Made by a program: the position numbers and the translations under genes. The notes under the pieces were generated by a model, which saw only the letters and a list, made by a program, of their open reading frames with translations, had not been told where the DNA came from and ran no database searches. DNA of 18,318 bases from the NCBI GenBank assembly GCA_937894065.1, contig CALCST010000014.1:1-18318 (forward strand), written 5' to 3'. How positions within the stretch are numbered: position 1 is the stretch's first letter; each line of letters starts with the position of its first letter. The stretch comes from an uncultured Parabacteroides sp. (GTDB lineage: Bacteria > Bacteroidota > Bacteroidia > Bacteroidales > Tannerellaceae). Below are positions 1 through 7,991 of the stretch, in pieces.

Positions 1-203
1 CTGAAGGCCTTACACAAATCCGCCTAGGCGGATTTGATAGCCCAGGGTGTGAGCCCTGGGTTAACAACGACACCACCCCTCCCAACAAAGCCCTGAAGGG
101 GCGAAACCTCAATCGCATTGTACCGCCCCTTCAGGGCTCATTTTATATTTTGCATTTGTAACCCAGGGCTCACACCCTGGGCTATAAGAAGGCTTTCAGC
201 CTT
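1..203. repeat. Nested palindromic (BIME-like) repeat element, copy A, truncated at the window edge
   Basis: Three pairs of arms are arranged symmetrically around a centre near 113. The outer arm is CTGAAGGCCTT (1-11, cut by the window start) against AAGGCTTTCAGCCTT (189-203). The middle arm is 39-62 against 160-183, each containing the hairpin CCAGGG/CCCTGG. The inner arm is GCCCTGAAGGGGCG (90-103) against its complement (124-137). Each arm is itself a small hairpin, so the DNA or RNA could fold locally or as one long stem. A perfect 22-bp palindrome (15-36, centre CGCCTAGGCG) sits between the outer and middle left arms. The architecture recurs at 9799-10021. I see no coding sequence in it. 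It resembles bacterial REP/BIME mosaics in organisation, but I cannot name the family. Confidence 0.8.
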
Positions 204-354
204 AATTGCAATATTGTATGCCGCCTACATGTTTGTTCAATTTGTGTTATATACAACACATAAACATCAATACATAATTTTCACAAACATAATTATTGTT
301 GCAGAACATAGGATGAAGGGCTTACACAAATTGTAAATTTTCTGAATTTAATCC
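204..354. other. Non-coding stretch between repeat copy A and the GH20 leader
   Basis: AT-rich sequence with no convincing gene. Visible details are a 6-bp inverted repeat TGTGTT/AACACA (243-248 and 255-260), and an 18-base stretch at 314-331 that repeats 2-19 of copy A with one mismatch. The latter looks like a fragment of the outer arm of the repeat element. Confidence 0.5.
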
Positions 355-390
355 TAAGTTTCGCCACATCTTCGTAACTTGCGAAACTTA
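355..390 (+). promoter_or_regulatory. 10-bp perfect inverted repeat in the GH20 leader, overlapping a possible -7 box
   Basis: TAAGTTTCGC (355-364) and GCGAAACTTA (381-390) are perfect complements separated by 16 bases and end 17 bases before the GH20 start codon. The left arm reads TAAGTTTC, one base from the Bacteroides -7 consensus TAnnTTTG. No clear -33 TTTG was found at the right distance. It could be an operator over the promoter or a hairpin in the 5' leader. Confidence 0.4.
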
Positions 391-407
391 AATTAATCTA
401 TTATTAT

Positions 408-2135
408 ATGAAAAGTATTTCCTTTATCTGTTCACTAGCTGCTATATGCGGCATCACTTTGTTCAGCTCATGTTCTGAAACAGAAACTGGTCCGAGACAT
501 TTTAATATTATTCCGGCTCCGTCACAATCAAACATTGGAGAAAATGCATTTTCTCTGAAAAACAATTGTGTGATTGCATATTCCGATGAATCATTGAAAA
601 GTATAGCCGAGAAATTTGCCGAATATATAAGCAAACAAAGCGGACTGAAAATAACTGCTGCAGACAAGGCTCAAAAAGAATGCAAAAACGGTATATTCCT
701 GAATATTAATCCTGCAAATTCGGAGCTGGCATCAATGCCTGCAGCTTTCGGCGTGAGTGCTGACGATGGAAATCCTGCCGATGAGCGTTATACACTGAAT
801 ATTGATAAGAACAATATAACAATTGAAGCGATGGCTGCGGAAGGAATTTTCCGAGGCGCAACTTCCCTGCTCCAACTTGTGGCAGGAAATTCACTTGAAA
901 CTGGTAGCACTGTTTATCTTCCAGCACTCGATATTGCAGACAATCCTAGATTTGCCTGGCGAGGTTTGTCTCTCGACGTGAGCCGTTGTTTCTTCACTGC
1001 GGACGAAGTGAAAGAAGTAATCGATATGCTCGCATTATATAAAATGAATGTTCTGCATCTGCACCTTACAGATAATGAAGGATGGAGAATAGAGATTAAA
1101 AGCCATCCGAAACTAACTGAAATTGGAGGTAATATTGAAAACAACGGAAAACCTGTGGGATTTTTCACTCAAGATGATTATCGGGAGATTGTGAACTATG
1201 CTGCAGAGAGATTTATCACTGTTGTTCCGGAAATAGACTTGCCTGGTCATACTAAAGCAATTTTTGCCGCATACCCGGAATTGAAGAATGCTGCAAAAAT
1301 GAAATTCAAATTGAATATGAGCGGTCAGGCAATCGGTGCTCTGGATGTTGACGATCCGAAAGCTATGCAACTGGTGAGCGATGTTGTGAAAGAGATTTCT
1401 GCGATGACTCCGGGAAATTATATACATATCGGAGGAGACGAAACCTGGGGACTGTCTGACGACAAATATGTTCGTTTTGTTGATGCAACACGCAAAATAG
1501 TAAAAGAAAATGGGAAAAAAGTGGTTGGATGGCAGGAATCTGCACGAACTAATCTTGAGGAAGGCGATGTAATGCAATATTGGGTGCATTACAAGAATAT
1601 GTCGTTAGGTTCGGGTGATTCAACGAAGAAAAAGAAATCCACTATGCCTGAGGAAATTCAGAAAATGATGAAAGAAGCATTCATGAAAAACGCAAAAGAC
1701 ATGGATTTGGGATTGGAAAAGAATGCACGCATAATTTTGTCTCCTAGTTCGTATGTTTATCTGGATTTCCCTTATAAAGAAGTAAGTGCCGACAGCACAC
1801 AGAGCGAAGAACAGAAAAGACTTGGTTTACAAGGATATCCGAAACAAACCATTGCAGAGATGTATGACTGGAATCCAGACAAATTCAACGATAAGCTGAA
1901 CACTGAGAAAAACATAGCCGGAGTTGAAGGTGCTATTTGGTGTGAAACTGTGACAAACTTCAGCGACTTGCAATTCCTGCTGATGCCTCGCCTTGCCGGT
2001 GTTGCAGAAAAAGGATGGTCGGCAGCTGAAAACACAAACTGGGAAGAATACAAATCCAGATTGTCTTCTCATTCATTGTTATGGGAAAACATGGAATGGA
2101 ACTATTTCAAATCGTCGCTGGTTGACTGGAAGTGA
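408..2135 (+). CDS. GH20 beta-N-acetylhexosaminidase, lipoprotein
   Basis: 575 residues. A signal peptide ends in a lipobox with the lipid-modified Cys at residue 22 (LFSSC), so the enzyme is probably anchored to a membrane facing the periplasm or cell surface. Residues about 30-175 look like the GH20b N-terminal domain. The catalytic barrel starts near 183 (WRGLSLDVSR, with the substrate-binding Arg193) and contains HIGGDE at 340-345, where Asp344 and Glu345 are the expected substrate-assisted catalytic pair. GVEGAIWCET (505-514) is the late-barrel Trp motif. The family removes terminal beta-linked GlcNAc or GalNAc from glycans. The usual SRHFF reads SRCFF here, and residues about 396-432 form a Lys/Met-rich insertion. 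At 575 residues it lacks extra C-terminal modules. The ATG at 408 is chosen because the signal peptide starts there. With the GH95 gene downstream, host-glycan trimming is a fair inference. Confidence 0.93.
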   Translation: MKSISFICSLAAICGITLFSSCSETETGPRHFNIIPAPSQSNIGENAFSLKNNCVIAYSDESLKSIAEKFAEYISKQSGLKITAADKAQKECKNGIFLNINPANSELASMPAAFGVSADDGNPADERYTLNIDKNNITIEAMAAEGIFRGATSLLQLVAGNSLETGSTVYLPALDIADNPRFAWRGLSLDVSRCFFTADEVKEVIDMLALYKMNVLHLHLTDNEGWRIEIKSHPKLTEIGGNIENNGKPVGFFTQDDYREIVNYAAERFITVVPEIDLPGHTKAIFAAYPELKNAAKMKFKLNMSGQAIGALDVDDPKAMQLVSDVVKEISAMTPGNYIHIGGDETWGLSDDKYVRFVDATRKIVKENGKKVVGWQESARTNLEEGDVMQYWVHYKNMSLGSGDSTKKKKSTMPEEIQKMMKEAFMKNAKDMDLGLEKNARIILSPSSYVYLDFPYKEVSADSTQSEEQKRLGLQGYPKQTIAEMYDWNPDKFNDKLNTEKNIAGVEGAIWCETVTNFSDLQFLLMPRLAGVAEKGWSAAENTNWEEYKSRLSSHSLLWENMEWNYFKSSLVDWK

Positions 2136-2203
2136 ATTTGCAGCCAATTTGAAAAAAATTTGCAACTCACAGATTTATTCCCTAAACTTGCATTTTAAAA
2201 AAA

Positions 2204-2266
2204 CACGGAGACACAAGAGTATATAAATTAAGAAATGAAAACTCTGTGTCTCCGTGTCTCTGTGTT
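2204..2266 (+). terminator. Imperfect 17-bp hairpin between GH20 and the ABC gene
   Basis: ACACGGAGACACAAGAGT (2203-2220) pairs with ACTCTGTGTCTCCGTGT (2241-2257) with one bulged base and a 20-base loop. An A-run precedes the stem. The right arm continues as a tandem octamer, TGTCTCCG then TGTCTCTG, and ends in GTGTTAAAATAAT before the ABC start codon at 2275. It may terminate or attenuate GH20 transcription, but there is no good T-tract on the plus strand. It may equally be a dispersed intergenic repeat. Confidence 0.45.
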
Positions 2267-2274
2267 AAAATAAT

Positions 2275-4122
2275 ATGAAAGATTTTCTCCTTATCATTAA
2301 ACGATTTGTTCCGCCATATAAGAAATATATGGTGTTGAACGTGATTTTTAACTTTCTGTCGGCAATACTTAATCTGTTTTCATTCGCACTCATAATTCCG
2401 ATTCTGAATATTCTTTTCAGAATTGACAAGGCGGAATACAGCTTTATGGAATGGAATCTGAATCCCGGAAGCTGGGAATCATGGAAGCATTTTGCCGAAG
2501 CTCTGAAAAACAATTTCTTCTGGTATGTTGGGGATTTGATAAACACATACGGAGGTTCAACGGCGTTGATTGTACTAGGAGCTTTCCTTGTGGTATCAAC
2601 ATTTCTGAAAGTTGCAACGATGTATCTTGCGTTCTACACTATGATTCCAATCCGCACCGGTGTTGTTCGTGATATCAGAAACCAGATAAACAGAAAAATC
2701 ACGCAATTGCCATTAGGTTTCTTTTCTGAAGAGCGTAAAGGAGATATTCTGGCAAGGGTTTCGGGCGATGTCAATGAAATTGAGGCTTCGGTAATGAGCT
2801 CGCTTGACATGCTGTTCAAGAATCCTATCCTTATATTGATTTACCTTGCAGGAATGATTGCCATCAGTTGGCAGCTCACTCTGTTCGTATTTATTCTGCT
2901 TCCGTTTGCTGGTTATCTGATGGGACAAGTCGGAAAGAAACTGAAACGCCAGTCGCTTGAAGGTCAGCAGCAATGGGGCGGACTGATGAGCCAGATAGAA
3001 GAGACACTGGGTGGTTTGCGTATTATCAAGGCTTTCAATGCAGAAAAGAAAATACAGGAGCGTTTTGAGAAAAGCAATGAGCAATTCCGACGCACAACAA
3101 CAAAGGTTTATCGCCGTCAGCAAATGGCTCATCCGATGAGTGAATTTTTGGGAACAGCAACTATTGCTATTGTTCTGTGGTATGGAGGTTCACTTATCCT
3201 GAGTGAAGAAAGTCCGATTGACGCTTCTACATTTATATATTATCTTGTTATCTTCTATAGTATCATAAATCCGGCAAAAGATTTGAGTAAAGCTGCTTAT
3301 GCTATTCAGAAAGGTCTTGCCTCAATGACTCGTATCGACAAAATTCTTATGGCTCAGACAGATATAAATGACCCAGGAAATCCTAAGCCAGTAGCGTTGA
3401 ACAAGGCTATCAAATATGAAGATGTATGGTTCAAATATCAGAATGACTATGTGCTGAAAGGTATAAATCTTGTTATTCCTAAAGGAAAAACAGTTGCTCT
3501 TGTAGGTCAGTCCGGTTCCGGAAAGAGTACTCTTGTTGACTTGCTTCCTCGATTCTATGACGTGACAAAAGGGAAAATAACCATTGACGGTACAGACGTA
3601 AGAGATACAAAACTATACGATTTGCGTGCATTGATGGGAAACGTAAATCAGGAAGCTATTCTTTTCAACGACACATTCTTCAACAATATTTCATTTGGTG
3701 TGGAAGGTGCAACACAGGAACAGGTGGAAGAAGCTGCACGTATTGCCAATGCTCATGATTTTATCATGGCAACAGAGAACGGCTATCAGACAAATATCGG
3801 CGACCGAGGAGGAAAACTTTCAGGAGGTCAGCGTCAGAGAATTAGTATTGCCCGTGCAATATTAAAGAATCCGCCTATTCTTATTCTTGACGAGGCTACA
3901 TCTGCATTGGATACAGAATCTGAAAGACTTGTGCAGGAAGCATTGGAAAATCTGATGCGTAACCGTACGACAATAGTAATTGCTCACCGCCTGTCAACAA
4001 TCAAGAATGCAGATGAGATTTGTGTGATGCACGAAGGCGAAATTGTGGAACGTGGAAAACATGAAGAATTGCTCGCGTTGAACGGATATTACAAGAGACT
4101 CTGTGAAATGCAAAGTTTTTAA
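2275..4122 (+). CDS. ABC exporter, MsbA-like fused permease/ATPase
   Basis: 615 residues, the usual length of a half-transporter that works as a homodimer in the inner membrane. Residues 1-350 form the transmembrane domain, with hydrophobic segments near 20-48, 95-125, 183-215 and 290-335. The nucleotide-binding domain follows: Walker A GQSGSGKST (411-419), Q-loop Gln459, signature LSGGQ (515-519), Walker B ILILDE (535-540, catalytic Glu540), D-loop SALD and switch His571 (IAHRLSTI). The type fits lipid A-core, lipid or drug export (MsbA/LmrA branch); the sequence alone does not give the substrate. It starts 139 bases after GH20 across a hairpin, so co-transcription is uncertain. I see nothing tying it to the neighbouring glycosidases. 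Confidence 0.92.
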   Translation: MKDFLLIIKRFVPPYKKYMVLNVIFNFLSAILNLFSFALIIPILNILFRIDKAEYSFMEWNLNPGSWESWKHFAEALKNNFFWYVGDLINTYGGSTALIVLGAFLVVSTFLKVATMYLAFYTMIPIRTGVVRDIRNQINRKITQLPLGFFSEERKGDILARVSGDVNEIEASVMSSLDMLFKNPILILIYLAGMIAISWQLTLFVFILLPFAGYLMGQVGKKLKRQSLEGQQQWGGLMSQIEETLGGLRIIKAFNAEKKIQERFEKSNEQFRRTTTKVYRRQQMAHPMSEFLGTATIAIVLWYGGSLILSEESPIDASTFIYYLVIFYSIINPAKDLSKAAYAIQKGLASMTRIDKILMAQTDINDPGNPKPVALNKAIKYEDVWFKYQNDYVLKGINLVIPKGKTVALVGQSGSGKSTLVDLLPRFYDVTKGKITIDGTDVRDTKLYDLRALMGNVNQEAILFNDTFFNNISFGVEGATQEQVEEAARIANAHDFIMATENGYQTNIGDRGGKLSGGQRQRISIARAILKNPPILILDEATSALDTESERLVQEALENLMRNRTTIVIAHRLSTIKNADEICVMHEGEIVERGKHEELLALNGYYKRLCEMQSF

Positions 4123-4136
4123 ACCAATTGAAACAG

Positions 4137-4201
4137 GCTCTTGCCAACTCATTTCCTCGTCAACTAACAAACTTATAAACTCAAAAACTTACAAACTCAA
4201 A
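4137..4201 (+). repeat. Short direct repeats filling the GH95 leader
   Basis: The gap between the ABC gene and GH95 contains degenerate copies of the GTTGACAAG family on the minus strand (CTTGCCAACTC, 4140-4150; CCTCGTCAACT, 4155-4165). Two tandem units follow, AACTTATAAACTCAAAA and AACTTACAAACTCAAAA (about 4170-4202). Bases 4179-4201 recur with one mismatch directly before the MFS start codon (minus strand, 11388-11410). No promoter box could be recognised. Confidence 0.65.
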
Positions 4202-4203
4202 AA

Positions 4204-6627
4204 ATGTTCAACCTAAAATCATTATCAACCCTTCTACTTATCCTGTTGCTTGCCGGATGCAACAATAATATAATAAATGAAGGGAACAACATGACTTATT
4301 TCTTTGACAGACCGGCATCGATATGGGAAGAATCATTTCCTCTTGGAAATGGTAGAATTGGACTGATGCCAGATGGCGGTATTGACAAGGAAAACATAGT
4401 GATGAATGAGATTTCTCTATGGTCCGGCAGCAGACAAGATGCTGACAATCCGCAAGCTTACTATTACCTTTCAGCTATCAGAAAACTTCTGTTTGAAGGG
4501 AAAAATGACCAGGCGCAGGAGCTGATGTATAACACTTTCATTTGTAAAGGAAAAGGTAGTGGTGAAGGACATGGTGCGAATGTTCCTTACGGTAGTTATC
4601 AGATATTCGGAAATCTTCTGATTAACTATAATTATGCCTCAACAGAAGAAGTGAAAGATTATCGCCGTGAACTTTCATTGGAGAATGCTGTAACTACAAC
4701 TACTTTCAAACGAGGCAATACAGGATATATACGTGAAGCTTTCACTTCTTTCGGAAAAGATGTAGGTGTGATATATCTTTCAGCAAATACGGATAAGTCC
4801 ATTAATTTCACAGCTGAAATGAACAGACCGGAAAATGCGTTTTCTGAAATAAAAGATGATTGCCTGTGGCTTTCCGGACAACTTCCTGATGGCGTTGACA
4901 CAACAGCAAATAAAGGTATGAAATTTGCATCTGCTGTAAAGGTTGTCCTTCCTAAAGGCGGTAATGTTGAAACAAAAGACAACAAAATAACGGTCAAAGA
5001 TGCTTCGGAAGCAATAATTCTGGTAAGTATGGCTACAGACTATTTCGGTGAAAACTGTGAAGAGAAAGCCTTAACTCTACTGAATGAAGTTTCAAATACG
5101 GAATATAAACAACTGAAGAAAGAACATATTGAAAAATACAGCAGCTTGTTCAATCGTTGTAAGCTTAATCTTGGTTATTCTGGGAAAGAGAATATGCCGA
5201 TAGACCAGCGTCTGAAAGCTTTTGCTACAGATAAAAACGATCCTAGTCTTTCTGCTCTGTACTTCCAGTTCGGAAGGTATCTTCTTATTTCTTCAACCAG
5301 AGAAGGACTTCTCCCTCCTAACCTGCAAGGTTTGTGGTGTAACACTATAGATACGCCTTGGAATGGTGATTATCATCTGAATATCAATCTACAAATGAAT
5401 CTATGGCCGGCTGAGGTTACAAATCTTTCAGAACTGCATATGCCATTGATTGAATGGACAAAGCAGCAGGTTCCGAACGGACAGAAAACAGCTAAGGCTT
5501 TCTATAATGCCAATGGTTGGGTGATGCATATTCTGGGTAATGTATGGGGATTTACTGCTCCTGGAGAACATCCGTCATGGGGAGCGACAAATACTTCTGC
5601 TGCTTGGCTTTGCGAACATCTGTATATGCATTATTTATATACAATGGATAAGGAATATCTTCGCAGTGTATATCCGACAATGAAAGAAGCGGCAAGATTT
5701 TTTGTTGATATGCTGGTTCCTGATCCGCAAACAAAATATCTTGTGACGGCACCAACTACTTCGCCAGAAAATGCGTTCAAAATGGCAAACGGTAAAACTG
5801 TAAGTATTTGTGCTGGTTCAACTATGGATAATCAAATTATACGCGAATTATTCACAAATACAATTGAGGCATCAGAAATACTGGGAGAAGATGCGGAATT
5901 TGCCAATATACTGAAAGACAAGCTGAAGAGAATAAAGCCAACGACAATAGGTAAAGACGGAAGAATTATGGAATGGATGCAGGAATATGAGGAAGTGGAA
6001 CCGACACACCGCCATGTTTCGCACCTTTACGGACTACATCCGGGAAATGAAATTTCCATAACTAAAACTCCGGAACTTGCAGAAGCAGCTAAAAAGACTC
6101 TTGAGGTGCGTGGAGACGAAAGCACTGGCTGGTCAATGGCTTGGAAAATTAATTTCTGGGCAAGACTTCTGGATGGAAATCACGCATATAAACTTATTGG
6201 AGATTTGCTAAAACCTTGTTGGGACGGAAATGGAGGCGGAACATTCCCTAATCTTTTCTGCGGTCATCCACCTTTCCAGATTGACGGCAACTTTGGCGGT
6301 TGTGCAGGTATTGCAGAAATGCTTATTCAAAGTCATGACGGCTATATTCACGTTTTACCAGCTATACCGGATATGTGGAAAAGCGGAAGTTTCTCTGGTA
6401 TGACTGTACGTGGCGGCGGTGAAGTGTCTGCTTCATGGAGCAACGGAGCAATAAATGAAATCTCTTTGAAGGCAAAAACAGACAATAAATTCCGTATTAA
6501 ATTACCGAAAAATTCAAAAGATATAAGTATCAAGAAGAATAAAAAGGCATTCTCTCTTCCTGTTGTTGACGGAATGATTGAAGTGTCACTAAACAAAGGA
6601 GACGAAGTTGTCTGGAAATTTGAATAA
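4204..6627 (+). CDS. GH95 alpha-L-fucosidase, lipoprotein
   Basis: 807 residues, typical for the family. The signal peptide ends in a lipobox LLAGC with Cys19, so the protein is predicted to be membrane-anchored. Residues about 33-290 form the N-terminal beta domain (FDRPASIWEESFPLGNGRIG). An (alpha/alpha)6 barrel follows and then a C-terminal beta domain from about 715. Residues matching the catalytic set of Bifidobacterium AfcA are visible: Asn393 and Asn395 in HLNINLQMN, Glu522 in TTSPEN, and Asp694 in IDGNFGG. GH95 enzymes are inverting and mostly release fucose from Fuc-alpha-1,2-Gal ends, as on mucins and milk oligosaccharides; some members prefer L-galactosides. The gene starts 81 bases after the ABC gene on the same strand. 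No fucose-utilisation genes lie in the window, so use of the released sugar must be encoded elsewhere. Confidence 0.93.
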   Translation: MFNLKSLSTLLLILLLAGCNNNIINEGNNMTYFFDRPASIWEESFPLGNGRIGLMPDGGIDKENIVMNEISLWSGSRQDADNPQAYYYLSAIRKLLFEGKNDQAQELMYNTFICKGKGSGEGHGANVPYGSYQIFGNLLINYNYASTEEVKDYRRELSLENAVTTTTFKRGNTGYIREAFTSFGKDVGVIYLSANTDKSINFTAEMNRPENAFSEIKDDCLWLSGQLPDGVDTTANKGMKFASAVKVVLPKGGNVETKDNKITVKDASEAIILVSMATDYFGENCEEKALTLLNEVSNTEYKQLKKEHIEKYSSLFNRCKLNLGYSGKENMPIDQRLKAFATDKNDPSLSALYFQFGRYLLISSTREGLLPPNLQGLWCNTIDTPWNGDYHLNINLQMNLWPAEVTNLSELHMPLIEWTKQQVPNGQKTAKAFYNANGWVMHILGNVWGFTAPGEHPSWGATNTSAAWLCEHLYMHYLYTMDKEYLRSVYPTMKEAARFFVDMLVPDPQTKYLVTAPTTSPENAFKMANGKTVSICAGSTMDNQIIRELFTNTIEASEILGEDAEFANILKDKLKRIKPTTIGKDGRIMEWMQEYEEVEPTHRHVSHLYGLHPGNEISITKTPELAEAAKKTLEVRGDESTGWSMAWKINFWARLLDGNHAYKLIGDLLKPCWDGNGGGTFPNLFCGHPPFQIDGNFGGCAGIAEMLIQSHDGYIHVLPAIPDMWKSGSFSGMTVRGGGEVSASWSNGAINEISLKAKTDNKFRIKLPKNSKDISIKKNKKAFSLPVVDGMIEVSLNKGDEVVWKFE

Positions 6628-6635
6628 GTCAAATA

Positions 6636-6674
6636 AAGTTGACAAGATTAAATGATAAAAAATCTTGTCAACTT
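6636..6674. terminator. 14-bp perfect hairpin between convergent genes, candidate bidirectional terminator
   Basis: AAGTTGACAAGATT (6636-6649) and AATCTTGTCAACTT (6661-6674) are exact complements around an 11-base loop. The hairpin lies 8 bases after the GH95 stop and 31 bases beyond the end of the convergent porin gene. The stem is built from two opposed GTTGACAAG units, and a further reverse unit (TTCTTGTCAACTCG) follows at 6678-6691. The stem is AT-rich and lacks a long T-tract, so terminator strength is uncertain. Confidence 0.6.
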
Positions 6675-6705
6675 GTCTTCTTGTCAACTCGTAACCTGAA
6701 TAATC

Positions 6706-7884
6706 TCAATAAACAGGCAATCTGTATATAATACCTAACGACAGACAAGCTGTATTATCCAATGCCGCACCAATATTCAAGGCACGCTGAGTGAGTTGAT
6801 AGTTATTGCCTAATCCCATAAGGAAAAGACGCATATTGTCATCTGCCATTGGGAAAAACTCAACTCCAGCCTGCCAGCCAATGTTGGTGCGGTATTTTCC
6901 TTTCTCAATATCGTTATAAGATTTATAGACACCAGCCGTTTCATATGTTCCTTTGGCAAAAACTTTCCATTTTGGGTTGAAGCGATATTGCAATTCTGCT
7001 ATTACTGAAAAATAATCGCAATTCAACATTGTTTCTATCTCTTCATCTTCATTCATTCCTGCAACATTAAGCTCTGTAACAAGGCCGAAAGGATCTATTC
7101 CCCCTCGTGTGTACATAACATCTACATAAGCATGAATCTTCTCAGTATCCAGACAATGGCCTGCAGCAAATACATACATATTTCTTCCTTTTGCCTGAGA
7201 AGATGAAGAAGCAGAATAATACATTCCAAACATTTCGTCAAAGAAAGATCCGTTCCAGCTTAATGTATAGAACAATGGAACTACAGGTTTTTCAATACCT
7301 TCGGGCAAAAGACCAAATTCATATTCCATATCTCCGTTTCGGCTATTCGTTACCTGAATATTCAGTTCCTGATTATCAGTTATACTGTATCCTAAAGTCA
7401 ATCCCATCATATAGCATAGCAGATACTCGTTCATATCGCTATATCGATATATATGTATAGGATTCATATCATATTCATAACTTCCGTAAAGAATATCCTG
7501 TTTTCCGGCAGTCAATGTAAAACGGTCGGAAATATTATAACCGATATATGCATATTCTATAGATTCTGACAAATTCTCAAGTGCAGAATTACTGTAATCT
7601 CCATTCAAACGCTGGCGGTACTGATAATAAAGTTTGTCATTGATTTCTCCGGATATGTCCAGTTTGATATCCTGAAAGCGGAAAGAGGATTCTGTTATCT
7701 TTCCTGACTCAAAATCATTATAAAAACCACCATGTAATTCTAAGTCAAGCATAAAAGCCTTATTTCTCGGCTGATGTTTGGTTATATATTCTACAACAGA
7801 CACACGGGAAGTATCATTCTGCGCATTAGCAAACGAAATTCCGAAAAAGGATAAAAATAAAATCAGGGAATATAGATTATGCAT
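6706..7884 (-). CDS. Outer-membrane porin, OprO/OprP (phosphate-selective porin) family
   Basis: 392 residues from the chosen ATG at 7884. That start begins a clean signal peptide (MHNLYSLILFLSFFGISFANAQ), with cleavage expected after residue 21 or 23. The frame is open further upstream to 7968, but that extension would run through a terminator hairpin. The mature protein has alternating polar/hydrophobic strands rich in Tyr and Gly and ends in IYRLPVY, with the terminal aromatic residue recognised by the BAM machinery. Stretches such as LTAGKQDILYGSYEYDMNPIHIY and RFNPKWKVFAKGTYETA resemble Bacteroidetes proteins annotated as phosphate-selective porin O and P. Whether it is phosphate-selective cannot be told. 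It follows the CoA transferase on the same strand after a terminator, so it probably has its own promoter, but no clear -7 box was seen. Confidence 0.75.
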   Translation of the reverse strand: MHNLYSLILFLSFFGISFANAQNDTSRVSVVEYITKHQPRNKAFMLDLELHGGFYNDFESGKITESSFRFQDIKLDISGEINDKLYYQYRQRLNGDYSNSALENLSESIEYAYIGYNISDRFTLTAGKQDILYGSYEYDMNPIHIYRYSDMNEYLLCYMMGLTLGYSITDNQELNIQVTNSRNGDMEYEFGLLPEGIEKPVVPLFYTLSWNGSFFDEMFGMYYSASSSSQAKGRNMYVFAAGHCLDTEKIHAYVDVMYTRGGIDPFGLVTELNVAGMNEDEEIETMLNCDYFSVIAELQYRFNPKWKVFAKGTYETAGVYKSYNDIEKGKYRTNIGWQAGVEFFPMADDNMRLFLMGLGNNYQLTQRALNIGAALDNTACLSLGIIYRLPVY

Positions 7885-7930
7885 TATTATATGTATTATA
7901 AAATAAGATACTAGTTGACAAGAGTTTTCA

Positions 7931-7975
7931 GATAAATAAAAGGCTGTACGGAGCGAACCGCCCGGCACAGCCTTT
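7931..7975 (-). terminator. Intrinsic terminator of the CoA-transferase gene
   Basis: AAAGGCTGT (7939-7947) and ACAGCCTTT (7967-7975) form a 9-bp stem around a GC-rich loop. Read on the minus strand the stem is followed by TTTTATTTATC, a good T-tract. It lies about 125 bases past the CoA-transferase stop and 55 bases before the porin start, so it separates the two transcription units. Confidence 0.75.
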
Positions 7976-7991
7976 AAAATATTATTAATTG

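Noticed and set aside
118..336. 72-codon open frame across the nested repeat
   Set aside because: It runs through palindromic repeat arms, has no family resemblance, and its reading depends on repeat sequence.
538..555. 18-bp perfect palindrome GAGAAAATGCATTTTCTC inside GH20
   Set aside because: It encodes ordinary residues (GENAFS), a similar ENAFS codon string occurs in GH95, and nothing links it to regulation; likely chance.
1113..1589. 158-codon open frame on the minus strand inside GH20
   Set aside because: It is fully contained in a well-supported gene, and its Ser/Phe/His-rich composition is that of an antisense shadow.
408..6627. Single GH20-ABC-GH95 operon for glycan uptake
   Set aside because: The ABC protein is an MsbA-type exporter, a hairpin precedes it, and gaps of 139 and 81 bases with repeats separate the genes; adjacency alone is not enough.
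7885..7968. N-terminal extension of the porin frame by 28 codons
   Set aside because: It overlaps the stem and T-tract of the CoA-transferase terminator, and a clean signal peptide begins at the internal Met at 7884.
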